From: an uncultured Dehalococcoidia bacterium
GTDB taxonomy: Bacteria; Chloroflexota; Dehalococcoidia; Lucifugimonadales; UBA3495
Length of the DNA stretch: 64,000 bases
Direction: 5' to 3'
Assembly (NCBI GenBank): GCA_951812625.1
Contig: CATOSP010000002.1
Location: 248,001-312,000, forward strand
Shown here: one piece after another, positions 1-7,473 of the stretch
How positions within the stretch are numbered: position 1 is the stretch's first letter
Layout: every line of letters starts with the position of its first letter
Made by a program: the position numbers and the translations under genes
The notes under the pieces: generated by a model
Seen by the model: the letters and a program-made list of their open reading frames with translations, nothing else
Database searches by the model: none
Told to the model about the DNA's origin: nothing

Positions 1-329
1 CTGCGCCTCCTTGCCGGGAACATAGCCCCACGACTGGTGTGGGGACGGTTCGCGGGGATTGGACCCGTCCCTCGATGCGTTAGTCTGGAGCCAATTCCGA
101 ATCCACGTGATTATATCAGCGGCAGGTGGCTAATGGGGACGCACAAGTGTCTTTAGGCAACGTAGCGTTTTACTTGGGCAAGTCTACCGGTACACTGCCA
201 AAGGCCTGTCCGCAATGAGATATTCTGACCTCAAGGAAAGAATCCCAAGCCCGCATCGCAGCCAAAGCCCGAGACAAGGAGTTGGAAGCATGACCGGTAC
301 AATACTGCTGGGTCTGAATTGCCCCAGAG
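1..329. other. Left-edge intergenic region
   Basis: No open reading frame here looks like a real gene. On the minus strand a purine-rich AAGGAGG sequence (positions 6-12) lies right at the window edge, where a ribosome binding site for a minus-strand gene starting just outside the window would be. A 7-bp inverted repeat (42-48 with 65-71) lies upstream of it. Both are weak signals. Nothing else is recognised. Confidence 0.3.
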
Positions 330-863
330 TCAGGAGTAAAACCGTCCGATAAACGTTGGATAGAAAAAACCTAGAACTCCGAACGAGTAAAGAGCGGCCC
401 CGAGATAAACGATTGCTACAATGCCCTCAACGGATCTAATCGAGACCTTATGTTTGAGTAGCCACTTAAGTATCCTCTTGTGCTTCTCCGACGACTGCTC
501 TTGACAACGGTCTAATGTGAGAATTGCATACTCAGGTGGGTTTTTGCCTACCAATATGAGGTGATCTCTTTCCACTCTCCTGAGTGCTTCTTCGCCAAGA
601 CGCACCAGTTGGTTATTCCTGACGTCCAAACCGATCGCTACGAGGCTCACAAAGAATCCGATTGCAGCAACCACCCCAGCTTGCCAGTCCAATTGCTCTC
701 GAAGCAGTAGCACGCACGCATTTCCCAAAACTCCAGAACCCAAAAGGAAAAAATTGAACATCGTGACTCGTTGCCTGGCATGTAGCGAGAAGTAGCGCCA
801 GGCATAATCGAATTTCATTTGTGTCAGGAAATCGTCATGAAGTTGGCCAGGTTGCTGAGACAT
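330..863 (-). CDS. Hypothetical small membrane protein (177 aa)
   Basis: Not a recognised family. The protein has a short soluble N-terminus and two closely spaced hydrophobic segments at about residues 35-55 and 60-78. A charged, probably helical cytoplasmic stretch follows (about 80-140, with many R, E and K), then a third hydrophobic segment at about 147-170. This layout (paired helices, helical linker, last helix) resembles SLATT-like or RipA-like small membrane proteins, but I see no diagnostic motif and do not assign a function. The start is supported only by a weak purine run (AAGAAAG) upstream. It is a single gene, transcribed towards the left edge. Confidence 0.6.
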   Translation of the reverse strand: MSQQPGQLHDDFLTQMKFDYAWRYFSLHARQRVTMFNFFLLGSGVLGNACVLLLREQLDWQAGVVAAIGFFVSLVAIGLDVRNNQLVRLGEEALRRVERDHLILVGKNPPEYAILTLDRCQEQSSEKHKRILKWLLKHKVSIRSVEGIVAIVYLGAALYSFGVLGFFYPTFIGRFYS

Positions 864-1180
864 TCTTTCTTGACTCCGATGGGCCTTGATTCATCGTAGA
901 AAGCTCACGACTGTAACAGTTGGTGTAAGTTCCATTCTGCAACGCCACACTTCTCCCCCGCAAGCAATAGAACTGTGTCCAGTGGCGTTACCGATGCTAG
1001 CCATGGCCAAAACCATTTTCAACACATAGGGCCAACCTTGAAAGGGCTACCCCCCACTTTACTGACATTTCCCCTCTTTCCAACCCCGAACATCCTTTCG
1101 TATCATGGTCCCTGTACAAATTGGCTCTCGCTATGTACGAGGCCAAAATCTGGAACGCCACTGAGGCACCGTGATGTACC
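864..1180. other. Intergenic region, no gene seen
   Basis: This stretch separates two divergent genes. Open frames crossing it are out-of-frame shadows of the downstream HTH gene and have no recognisable protein content. It presumably holds promoters for both flanking genes, but I see no convincing -35/-10 pair. Confidence 0.4.
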
Positions 1181-1708
1181 ATGTCGAAAAAACGCGCCAG
1201 ACTCTCCCGCCGGAGCCGCACCAAGGCCCACACCCCTGAACGCGCCAAATCCACCGGAACCCCTCTCCCTGTCTCAACCGGGGACGGGAGTGACCCCGAA
1301 CAGTCTACCCCCGACCGCGACCGGGGCGATTCCCTCACCTTTCGCCAGCAGTCCGCTATCTCCACCATCGCCGCCGCTCCCTCCGTAACCCAGGCCGCCC
1401 GCACCTCCGGCATCGGCGAGAGCACCATCCGTCGCTGGCTTGAAGACGAAGACTTCCGCGACGAACTGACCCGCCTCCGCCAGGAGCAGGCCGACTTGGC
1501 CAGCAAGGAACTCCAGGGACTCCTGACGCGTGGTGTCGATGTCCTTTCTGAGGCGATGAACGATCCCGACATCGGCGTCCGCCTCCGCGCTACCCGCTAC
1601 GCCTTTTCCTTCGCCCCTCAGATCGTTGATCTCGAAAAGCTCAAGACCGATGTCCAGGCCCTCGAATCGGCGTCTACCCTGGACCCACCCGGACTTCCTC
1701 GGAAGTAG
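1181..1708 (+). CDS. Helix-turn-helix protein, phage small-terminase-like
   Basis: A 175-residue protein. It has a basic, low-complexity N-terminus (residues 1-50, rich in R, K, T and P), then a helix-turn-helix unit at about 52-80 (LTFRQQSAISTIAAAPSVTQ followed by AARTSGIGESTIRRWLEDE). A helical C-terminal part (about 85-165) follows. The HTH plus helical tail resembles the DNA-recognition domain of phage small terminase subunits and related phBC6A51-type HTH proteins. No large terminase, portal or capsid gene is nearby, so a packaging role is doubtful; a domesticated or mobile-element DNA-binding protein is equally possible. Codons are unusually C-rich. The ATG has no strong ribosome binding site. 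A hairpin repeat lies just downstream. Confidence 0.6.
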   Translation: MSKKRARLSRRSRTKAHTPERAKSTGTPLPVSTGDGSDPEQSTPDRDRGDSLTFRQQSAISTIAAAPSVTQAARTSGIGESTIRRWLEDEDFRDELTRLRQEQADLASKELQGLLTRGVDVLSEAMNDPDIGVRLRATRYAFSFAPQIVDLEKLKTDVQALESASTLDPPGLPRK

Positions 1709-1740
1709 CCACTCCTGCTCGGTCGGGCTACGGGCCCCGA

Positions 1741-1804
1741 CGGAATTCGTAAAAGTGAGCGGAAATGAGCGGAAATGGAGGGGAAACTGAAATTTTTCCC
1801 CTCC
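1741..1804 (+). repeat. Dispersed intergenic hairpin repeat, copy A
   Basis: This segment aligns without gaps to 46848-46907: about 51 of 60 positions match, including an unbroken 22-base block at the start. It contains direct GAGCGGAAA-type units and ends in a perfect 10-bp inverted repeat (1777-1786 with 1795-1804, 8-base loop). The hairpin could act as a terminator for the HTH gene, but the shared sequence elsewhere in the window shows it belongs to a repeat family. Compare copies at 46848-46980 and 53796-53891. Confidence 0.75.
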
Positions 1805-1853
1805 AGTCACTCTCCCCCACGGGAATAAATCTCAAAGGAGCTGACACCGGAAA

Positions 1854-2246
1854 ATGAGAAGCGAAATCAGGTCCCTCCAGGCCCGCGTCCGTGCCCTCCA
1901 GCGCAAGTACGCTCCCCAACTCGCCTTCATCAAGCTGCGCCAACTGGCCGAGGATTACACCCTCGAACGCGAGAAAGCCCGCGACGAGCAAAAACCCCAG
2001 CCCGAGACCCATTCATTCATCAAAAAGATAGTCAAGGCCGGCTTCCGCCTCCGCACCTTCATCGCCCTCCACAAATGCGTGGACAGGTTCCGGGACAAGG
2101 ACGCCATCCCCGAGCCCAGGGACATCCTGCTTGCCCTACTTCCCTATGACTGGGAGCGGATCAACCGGCACATGCCCCGGAAGTCGGAGCTTGACCAGGA
2201 GGTTGAAGAGCGTCCCTGGAAGGAATGGGCCACCGCCGAAGCTTAG
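1854..2246 (+). CDS. Hypothetical protein, coiled-coil N-terminus (130 aa)
   Basis: Not a recognised family. Residues 1-45 are highly charged and likely helical or coiled coil (RSEIRSLQARVRALQRKYAP and onward). The rest is mixed, with a tryptophan-containing acidic tail (EERPWKEW). An AAGGAG motif lies 13 bases before the ATG, a little far but the only candidate. It lies 145 bases after the terminase-like HTH gene, with the hairpin repeat between them, so the two may form one unit. The last 51 bases of the gene occur again at 2351-2401. Its function is unknown; a mobile-element accessory protein is one guess. Confidence 0.55.
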   Translation: MRSEIRSLQARVRALQRKYAPQLAFIKLRQLAEDYTLEREKARDEQKPQPETHSFIKKIVKAGFRLRTFIALHKCVDRFRDKDAIPEPRDILLALLPYDWERINRHMPRKSELDQEVEERPWKEWATAEA

Positions 2247-2401
2247 GTTCCGACCCCAGGGAACAACAGGATGGGGAAGTAGGAGAGGGGAAGGGGGATC
2301 CCGGCAACCGGGCTGGGAATACGGGAAGTGGATCCTGGTCCCTTGATAATCAGGAGGTTGAAGAGCGTCCCTGGAAGGAATGGGCTACCGCCGAAGCCTA
2401 G
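2196..2401 (+). repeat. Direct repeat of a gene 3' end (51 bp, two copies)
   Basis: Bases 2196-2246 (the last 16 codons plus stop of the 130-residue gene) recur at 2351-2401, with 104 bases between the copies. Both copies encode the same peptide ending in AEA and stop. They differ at only two positions, both silent third-codon positions. The second copy has no intact gene in front of it, so it looks like the surviving 3' end of a paralogous gene. The spacer (2247-2350) holds no gene; it contains a short CCCGG/CCGGG inverted repeat. Confidence 0.85.
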
Positions 2402-2422
2402 ACCCTGCCTCCAGGCCCGCCG

Positions 2423-2469
2423 GTGGGCGAGAATGAGCGGGAAGACAAGAGAGTTCTCAGCCCGCTGCC
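2423..2469 (+). repeat. Possible degenerate copy of the hairpin repeat
   Basis: The segment reads GAGAATGAGCGGGAAG and continues into a partial inverted repeat. It resembles the first unit of copy C (53796-53891, minus strand), where GAAAATGAGCGGAAA is found in the same spacing. It follows directly after the duplicated gene end at 2351-2401. The match is short, so this is tentative. The rest of 2402-2620, up to the next gene, shows nothing else recognisable. Confidence 0.4.
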
Positions 2470-2620
2470 GGTCGTCGAAGTAGTCCCTCTCCATGTGGCC
2501 CGCCGCCTTGGGGGCGTGTTAGGATACCCGCAACTCAGGCCCTGACCGGCGTAGTCGGTCCCGGTCCGAATACGTTGGCCGGGTTGGTCTGACCCAATCC
2601 TGTCCCTCAGGAGAGAGTTT

Positions 2621-3724
2621 ATGGCATCGGAGAAGATCCGCATCGGCGTAATTGGCGCTAATATTTCCAAGGGGTGGGCGCACCGCTCCCACCTTCCGGC
2701 CCTGCTGGCCAGCCCCGAGTTCGAGTTGACTGGCGTCTGTACCACCCGGCAGGAAAGCGCCGAGGAGTCGAAGGCCCGCTTCGGCGCAAGGCTGGCCTTC
2801 CACGACCACCGGGACATGCTGGCCAGCCCCGAGATCGACGCCGTCGCTGTGGTGGTCCGCGTCCCGTCCCACTACACCCCCACCATGGACGCCCTCAACG
2901 CCGGGAAGCACGTCTTCACCGAGTGGCCTCTCGGCGCAACCCTGGCCGAAGCCCAGGAAATGGCAGACCTCGGGCGTGCCAAGGGTGTCCAGACCATGGT
3001 GGGCCTCCAGGCCCGTGCCGCCCCGGCAGTCATGTACATGAAGGAACTCGTGGACAGCGGTTACGTGGGCGAGGTCATGGCCTGCAACCTGCGGCTGATC
3101 CGTGGTGGCGTCCTGTCCCGCACCTCCGACCGCACCTGGCAGCGGGACGATTCCCTCGGAGCGACCACCCTGACCATTGCCTGCGGCCACGCCATCGATG
3201 CCCTCCGCTACGTGGTCGGCGACTTCAGTGACGTTTCCTCGGTGGTGTCCACCCAGGCTGGCCAGTGGTACGAGTCTGACACCGACCAGATGGTGGACGT
3301 TACCGCCCCCGACAACATCCTCGTCAGCGGTAGGCTGGCTTGTGGCGGAGTCGGCTCGGTCCACGTGGCCAGTGTTCCCTGGTCGGAGAGCGGCTACCGG
3401 TTGGAGGTCTGCGGGCGCGAGGGCACTTTGGTAGCCGAATCTGAGGACTCCCCACAGCTCGGTGACGTGCGCCTCATGGGAGCCAAGACCGGCGACACCG
3501 GCTTACATGAACTGGAAGTGCCGTCCCGGTTGGTATGGGTCTTGGAAGGGATGCCCAGGGGCGCGCCCTACAACGTGGGGCAGATGTACTACCAGTTCGG
3601 CCAGGCCATCCGCTCCGGCGTCCCCTGCGAGCCCAGCTTCGATACCGCGGTTGGCCTCCACAAGTTCATCGACGCCATCCGCGCCTCGTCAGACCAGAGC
3701 AGGTCGGTTGCGGTACCGGTCTAG
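2621..3724 (+). CDS. Gfo/Idh/MocA family oxidoreductase
   Basis: A 367-residue NAD(P)-dependent sugar or polyol dehydrogenase-like protein. The N-terminus carries a Rossmann beta strand (IRIGVIGANISKGWAHRSH) with a modified glycine motif. EWPLGATLAEAQEM matches the family EKP region, with W in place of the usual K-P part. The C-terminal half is the GFO_IDH_MocA C domain. Because the EKP lysine, which is catalytic in many members, is replaced by W (E-W-P), activity may differ from the classical dehydrogenases. AGGAGAG lies just before the ATG. It stands alone; its substrate cannot be read from sequence. Confidence 0.85.
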   Translation: MASEKIRIGVIGANISKGWAHRSHLPALLASPEFELTGVCTTRQESAEESKARFGARLAFHDHRDMLASPEIDAVAVVVRVPSHYTPTMDALNAGKHVFTEWPLGATLAEAQEMADLGRAKGVQTMVGLQARAAPAVMYMKELVDSGYVGEVMACNLRLIRGGVLSRTSDRTWQRDDSLGATTLTIACGHAIDALRYVVGDFSDVSSVVSTQAGQWYESDTDQMVDVTAPDNILVSGRLACGGVGSVHVASVPWSESGYRLEVCGREGTLVAESEDSPQLGDVRLMGAKTGDTGLHELEVPSRLVWVLEGMPRGAPYNVGQMYYQFGQAIRSGVPCEPSFDTAVGLHKFIDAIRASSDQSRSVAVPV

Positions 3725-3776
3725 ATGAGTTCTGGAACAACCGGCCAAGCGGAGATTAGCGGCCCATGCCTTTCAT

Positions 3777-4397
3777 TTAGTCGGGCCGCCTCCGCCGCCG
3801 GACGCGGCTCCGGGGTCGGCGCGGCCTTTCAGGACTCTCGGGCGGGTCTTGGCCTTCCGGCTCGGCGGTCGGCTCATCGGGTTCTGCATTTGCAGTGAGA
3901 GGCGGCGTCTCAGCCGGGGCTTCCACCGTTGTCTCAACGACGGTATCGATAGTCGCGGGGGGAGCATCGGTTGCCGGAGTCGGGGCAAAATGTCTCAGCA
4001 CTGGCGCAACTATCTGGTCATAGGTCTGCCGCTTCCCGGTCTTCTGGAAGATCAGCCACTGGATCAGTGAGCGGATGCCCCTGGTCTTGGTCTCCCAGGC
4101 CACCGTCCAGATGGTGCCGTCTCCCGACGGTTCAAACCAGTCCAGCCTGTCGGCCCATGTGGACTCCAGCGACCGCATCGCGCAGTGGCGGGGCGGGTCG
4201 AAGGTGCACCGCCACCGCACGTCCTCGTCCGAGGCGTCCAGGAACGTATATTCCTGCCCGTCCTGTCCCACCAGCGTGCCGTACTTGCTCTCCAGCGTCC
4301 TCCTGCTGGGCGCGCCGGATGCCGGGAACCCGGTCACGTGCTCGAATACCCGCTCTGGGCTGGCAGGCACCTGCACCCGGAATCTGATTGCTGGCAT
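3777..4397 (-). CDS. SRPBCC (START-like) family protein with low-complexity tail
   Basis: The N-terminal domain of about 140 residues begins PAIRFRVQVPASPERVFEHVTGF, a typical SRPBCC/polyketide-cyclase-like beginning (hydrophobic ligand-binding fold). The last 60 residues are low complexity: a Pro/Glu/Thr-rich acidic stretch followed by an Arg-rich basic end (RVRRRRRPD). I placed the start at the ATG 8 bases after the stop of the upstream cyclase gene, because earlier codons run inside that gene. Gene spacing suggests cotranscription with the cyclase. Ligand and role are unknown. Confidence 0.7.
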   Translation of the reverse strand: MPAIRFRVQVPASPERVFEHVTGFPASGAPSRRTLESKYGTLVGQDGQEYTFLDASDEDVRWRCTFDPPRHCAMRSLESTWADRLDWFEPSGDGTIWTVAWETKTRGIRSLIQWLIFQKTGKRQTYDQIVAPVLRHFAPTPATDAPPATIDTVVETTVEAPAETPPLTANAEPDEPTAEPEGQDPPESPERPRRPRSRVRRRRRPD

Positions 4398-4405
4398 CAC
4401 CGTGC

Positions 4406-5335
4406 CTAGAACACCGCGAGCGGGTTGATTGGCGACCCGGTGGCGTTGTAGAACCGCAGCGGCGCGGCGACGAACATGAACTCCCAGCGGTTCAGCCGGT
4501 TGCACACCGCGGCCAGCTCCTCGCAGTTGGCCGCGTCAATCAACCACAGGCCCATCGCCACGATGCCCACCCGGTGTACCGGCAGCCCCAGGGTCGGGTA
4601 CCCGGCTGGGTCCATGTCCTGCGAGGCGTCCCCGCCCAGGATGGACACTCCGCGCTCGTGCAGCCATGGGATCGTCTCGGCGTGGAGTCCCGGCCTGCCG
4701 GACTCGGGCGGCCCGACCTCCAGACGGCGCTTGTACCAGCCCAGCCGGAGCATCAAGGCGTCGCCTTCCTCGACTCGTACACCCTGTGCGGCCTCGGCGG
4801 CTTCCAGGTCTTCGGTGAAGACCGGTTCGCCGGCTTCGAGCCAGTCCTTGCCCTTCAGCTTGGCGATGTCCAGCATCACGCCCCGGGTGATCACGCCGTT
4901 CTGGGCGCGGTCGATGTGCCCGGCGGTGGCCTTCTGGTCGGCCGTGACCAGGGCGGCATCCTTGCCGTTGTACATCTTGCCGTTCCAGAACTGGTGGCAG
5001 AGCGCGTCGAGGTGGGTGATGGTCAGTCCGTGGAAAGAGAACCCGAAGAAGTCCGACGCGCCACCGCCGCCGTTGCTGGGAGCAGACTCGCCGGTGCGCA
5101 CCATGTAGTGCAGGGGCGGGATGGAAGTAACATCCGGCGCACCCTCGGGAACGATGAGCCTGGAACAGGTGACGCTGATGCCCTCCCGGACCAGGCTGCC
5201 TGCCTGGGCAATCTTCTGAGGGGTGATCAGGTTCAGAGTCCCTAGCTCATCGTCGGGACCCCATCGGCCCCAGTTGCTCAGGGAGGTCATCCACCCCATC
5301 ACTTCCTCTTCCGTGGGTATCTTGGTGGTGGTCAT
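4406..5335 (-). CDS. Cyclase family protein (kynurenine formamidase-like)
   Basis: A metal-dependent hydrolase of the cyclase/kynurenine formamidase superfamily. The metal-binding region appears as THLDALCHQFW at about residues 103-113, matching the family HxGTHxDxxxH signature in modified form, and GVMLDI and GDALMLRLGW follow as in the family. The start was set at 5335 because AGGAGG lies 7 bases upstream; the open frame extends further but has no ribosome site. It is a 309-residue protein, a usual length for larger members. It is cotranscribed with the SRPBCC gene. The substrate is not evident; amide or lactone hydrolysis is the general chemistry. Confidence 0.85.
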   Translation of the reverse strand: MTTTKIPTEEEVMGWMTSLSNWGRWGPDDELGTLNLITPQKIAQAGSLVREGISVTCSRLIVPEGAPDVTSIPPLHYMVRTGESAPSNGGGGASDFFGFSFHGLTITHLDALCHQFWNGKMYNGKDAALVTADQKATAGHIDRAQNGVITRGVMLDIAKLKGKDWLEAGEPVFTEDLEAAEAAQGVRVEEGDALMLRLGWYKRRLEVGPPESGRPGLHAETIPWLHERGVSILGGDASQDMDPAGYPTLGLPVHRVGIVAMGLWLIDAANCEELAAVCNRLNRWEFMFVAAPLRFYNATGSPINPLAVF

Positions 5336-5437
5336 TAGCCGCCTCCTTCTACCGTGGCTATGGAAAGGTCTCGGAGCAATAGCGAAGCCCAAGATCTGGG
5401 GGGTTACCGTGAAGACCACCCGGCGTGAGCAGTCTTC

Positions 5438-5770
5438 CTAATGCTCATCCTCGTCATCCATGTCATCGTCAGTGAACACGCCGGTCTCACGGCCCTGGAA
5501 TACGTGGATGACGAACCCCTCGCGTGGGATGCCCACCGCGTCTATTATGTCCTCGTCGACGTAGGTGATGATGTCCTGGATTTCATCTTGGGTCAAACTC
5601 TCGTCTACTGCGATGGCGGCATGAATCAGGTCGAAGGCAAAGTGTATGTCTATTCTGCCTACCTGACGCCGGCCCTCCTGGATCGTGTAAGCCTCGGAAT
5701 ACGGGGTCCGCACCTCGCGTTCGTAGAAGAAGTCCGCCACAGCCGCCCCTCCGGGTCTATTCTCTGACAT
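5438..5770 (-). CDS. Conserved-looking hypothetical acidic protein (110 aa)
   Basis: Not recognised. A compact protein with an EFYER-like start, alternating beta/helix pattern and a very acidic C-terminus (DDDMDDEDEH). It contains no membrane segment or signal peptide. Its start overlaps the end of proA by 14 bases, so it is translated from the same message as proB-proA. This suggests a role linked to that operon, but nothing in the sequence proves it. Confidence 0.6.
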   Translation of the reverse strand: MSENRPGGAAVADFFYEREVRTPYSEAYTIQEGRRQVGRIDIHFAFDLIHAAIAVDESLTQDEIQDIITYVDEDIIDAVGIPREGFVIHVFQGRETGVFTDDDMDDEDEH

Positions 5771-7067
5771 GCCCGTCCCCGATAACCACCCATTTGTATG
5801 ACGTCAACTCCCGCAAACCCATCGGGCCGCGGGCGTGAAGCTTCTGGGTGCTGATACCTACCTCGGCCCCCAACCCAAACTGACCGCCGTCGTTGAAGCG
5901 TGTGCTGGCGTTGACAAACACAGCAGAGGCGTCTACTTCGTCCAGGAATCGTTGGGCCGCAGCCTGGTCCTCGGTGATGATGGCCTCAGAATGGCCGGAG
6001 CCGTAAGTCTCGATATGCTCCAGTGCATCATCCAGTGAATCCACCACCTTGACTGAGGCCAGCAGGGACAGGAACTCGGTCCCCCAGTCTTCTTCGTTGG
6101 CCGGAAGGATGCTGCCGACTCTTGAGTCCCCATTCCCGACTCGGGGCGTTGCTGCGCTAGGCCCGAGGATGCTAAGGGCTCGGCGGTCGCAGTGCAACTC
6201 TACTCCGGCCTCGGTGAGGTCCTGGGTGATGCGGGGCAGACACTGGGGTGCGATCTCGGAATGTACTATTATGGTGTCCAGAGCGTTGCAGACCGAGGGG
6301 CGTTGCACCTTGGCGTTGTAGACGATGTTGGCAGCCTTTTCTATGTGGGCACCACTGTCGATGTAAGTGTGGCAGACGCCTATGCCGCCGGTCACCGCAG
6401 CCATCGTGGCGTTCTCTGCGACATAGCGGACCAAATCGTCGCCGCCGCGTGGGATCAGCAGGTCGATATACTGTTTCATCCCCAGGATGGCCTCGACCAG
6501 CGACCGGTCCGGGTTGTCAATAAACTGCACCGCATCAGTCGGCCCTCCAGCACGCCCGATGGCGTCCCGTATCAAGCTTGCCAGGGCTGCGTTGGAGTGG
6601 ATACTTTCTTTCCCACCTCGGAGTATGCAGGCGTTGCCGGACTTTAGGCACAGAACAGATATGTCTATGGTGACGTTGGGACGGCTCTCGTAAATTGTGC
6701 CGATTACGCCTAAGGGAATCCCCCGCCGCTCTATCACCAGCCCGTTGGGCATGATGCGAGACTCCAGGCATTCTCCTACCGGGTCTGGGAGTTCCGCGAC
6801 CCTGCGAACATCGGAGGCCAATGAGTTGAGCCGTTCCTTGGTCAGGAGTAGCCTGTCCAACAGGGCATCATTGAGGCCCGCGGACTCGCCCGCCTCGCAG
6901 TCCAGTGCATTGGCTTCCAGGATGATCTCCTGCTTACCCTCCAGCGCGTCGGCGATATTGAACAGGACATGGTTCTTGTCTTCGGTGGGGAGATGGGCCA
7001 AAGTCCGGGATGCGGCGCGGGCGGCCCGAGCCTGGTCCATCAGGTCTTCAATTGTTGCTGTAAACAT
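5757..7067 (-). CDS. proA: Gamma-glutamyl phosphate reductase
   Basis: Catalyses NADPH-dependent reduction of glutamyl-5-phosphate to the semialdehyde, the second step of proline synthesis in the cytosol. It belongs to the aldehyde dehydrogenase superfamily. Visible family blocks are PLGVIGTIYESRPNVTIDIS, LKSGNACILRGGKES, the catalytic cysteine region RPSVCNALDT and the terminal GLGAEVGISTQKLHARGPMG. I chose the ATG at 7067 because AAAGG lies just before it; an in-frame GTG at 7082 is the alternative. It overlaps the preceding protease-like gene by about 20 bases and the following acidic gene by 14, so the operon is tightly coupled. Confidence 0.96.
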   Translation of the reverse strand: MFTATIEDLMDQARAARAASRTLAHLPTEDKNHVLFNIADALEGKQEIILEANALDCEAGESAGLNDALLDRLLLTKERLNSLASDVRRVAELPDPVGECLESRIMPNGLVIERRGIPLGVIGTIYESRPNVTIDISVLCLKSGNACILRGGKESIHSNAALASLIRDAIGRAGGPTDAVQFIDNPDRSLVEAILGMKQYIDLLIPRGGDDLVRYVAENATMAAVTGGIGVCHTYIDSGAHIEKAANIVYNAKVQRPSVCNALDTIIVHSEIAPQCLPRITQDLTEAGVELHCDRRALSILGPSAATPRVGNGDSRVGSILPANEEDWGTEFLSLLASVKVVDSLDDALEHIETYGSGHSEAIITEDQAAAQRFLDEVDASAVFVNASTRFNDGGQFGLGAEVGISTQKLHARGPMGLRELTSYKWVVIGDGHVRE

Positions 7068-7452
7068 ATCTACCTTTATCACCGATTAACCGGAAACTTG
7101 GCAGTCGCAGCTTCATGGGAACGAGGGTTTCATCCACCGCGTCGACTTCCAGGTTGAACTTCTGAAGCGTGTTTGCACCCAGGCGGGCCTCGCTATGACT
7201 ATCTCCAAACACGCAGGGTACCACTCTGATCTGACCACCGATTCGCGCCGCTATCCTGGATGTGCTCACCAGAGCTTCGCCGCCATCAGGCAACATAAAG
7301 CGTCGTCGGTGGCCAGCGGCGTATCCGAGCTGTTCCAATACGGGTGCAGGCACCGTCAAATGACCGGGGCCGTCGTCTACCCGGGCATCTAGCTGCTCGA
7401 AGCTTTCGAGTTCCAAATCCATGATTTCGACCTGGATCTGAAATCTACCCAT
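7048..7452 (-). CDS. Retropepsin-like (clan AA) aspartic protease-like protein
   Basis: About 134 residues. The layout matches single-domain clan AA aspartic proteases: a short beta start (GRFQIQVEIMDLE), then the active-site loop, then VPAPVLEQLGY, and later ARLGANTLQKFNLEVD, which matches the family LLGxxxLxxxxLxVD region. The usual D-T-G-A motif reads D-D-G-P here, so the first Asp and the Gly are kept but the Thr and Ala are not; activity is uncertain. AGGTGG lies before the chosen ATG. It sits 21 bases after proB and overlaps proA, an unusual position. It may be a protease, a fold-only relative, or have a regulatory role. Confidence 0.65.
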   Translation of the reverse strand: MGRFQIQVEIMDLELESFEQLDARVDDGPGHLTVPAPVLEQLGYAAGHRRRFMLPDGGEALVSTSRIAARIGGQIRVVPCVFGDSHSEARLGANTLQKFNLEVDAVDETLVPMKLRLPSFRLIGDKGRYVYSNN

Positions 7453-7473
7453 CTCACACCACCTCACGTATGA

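Noticed and set aside
2519-3364. 281-residue minus-strand frame opposite the Gfo/Idh/MocA gene
   Set aside because: His/Gly/Val-rich antisense translation; the plus-strand gene has a ribosome site and family motifs.
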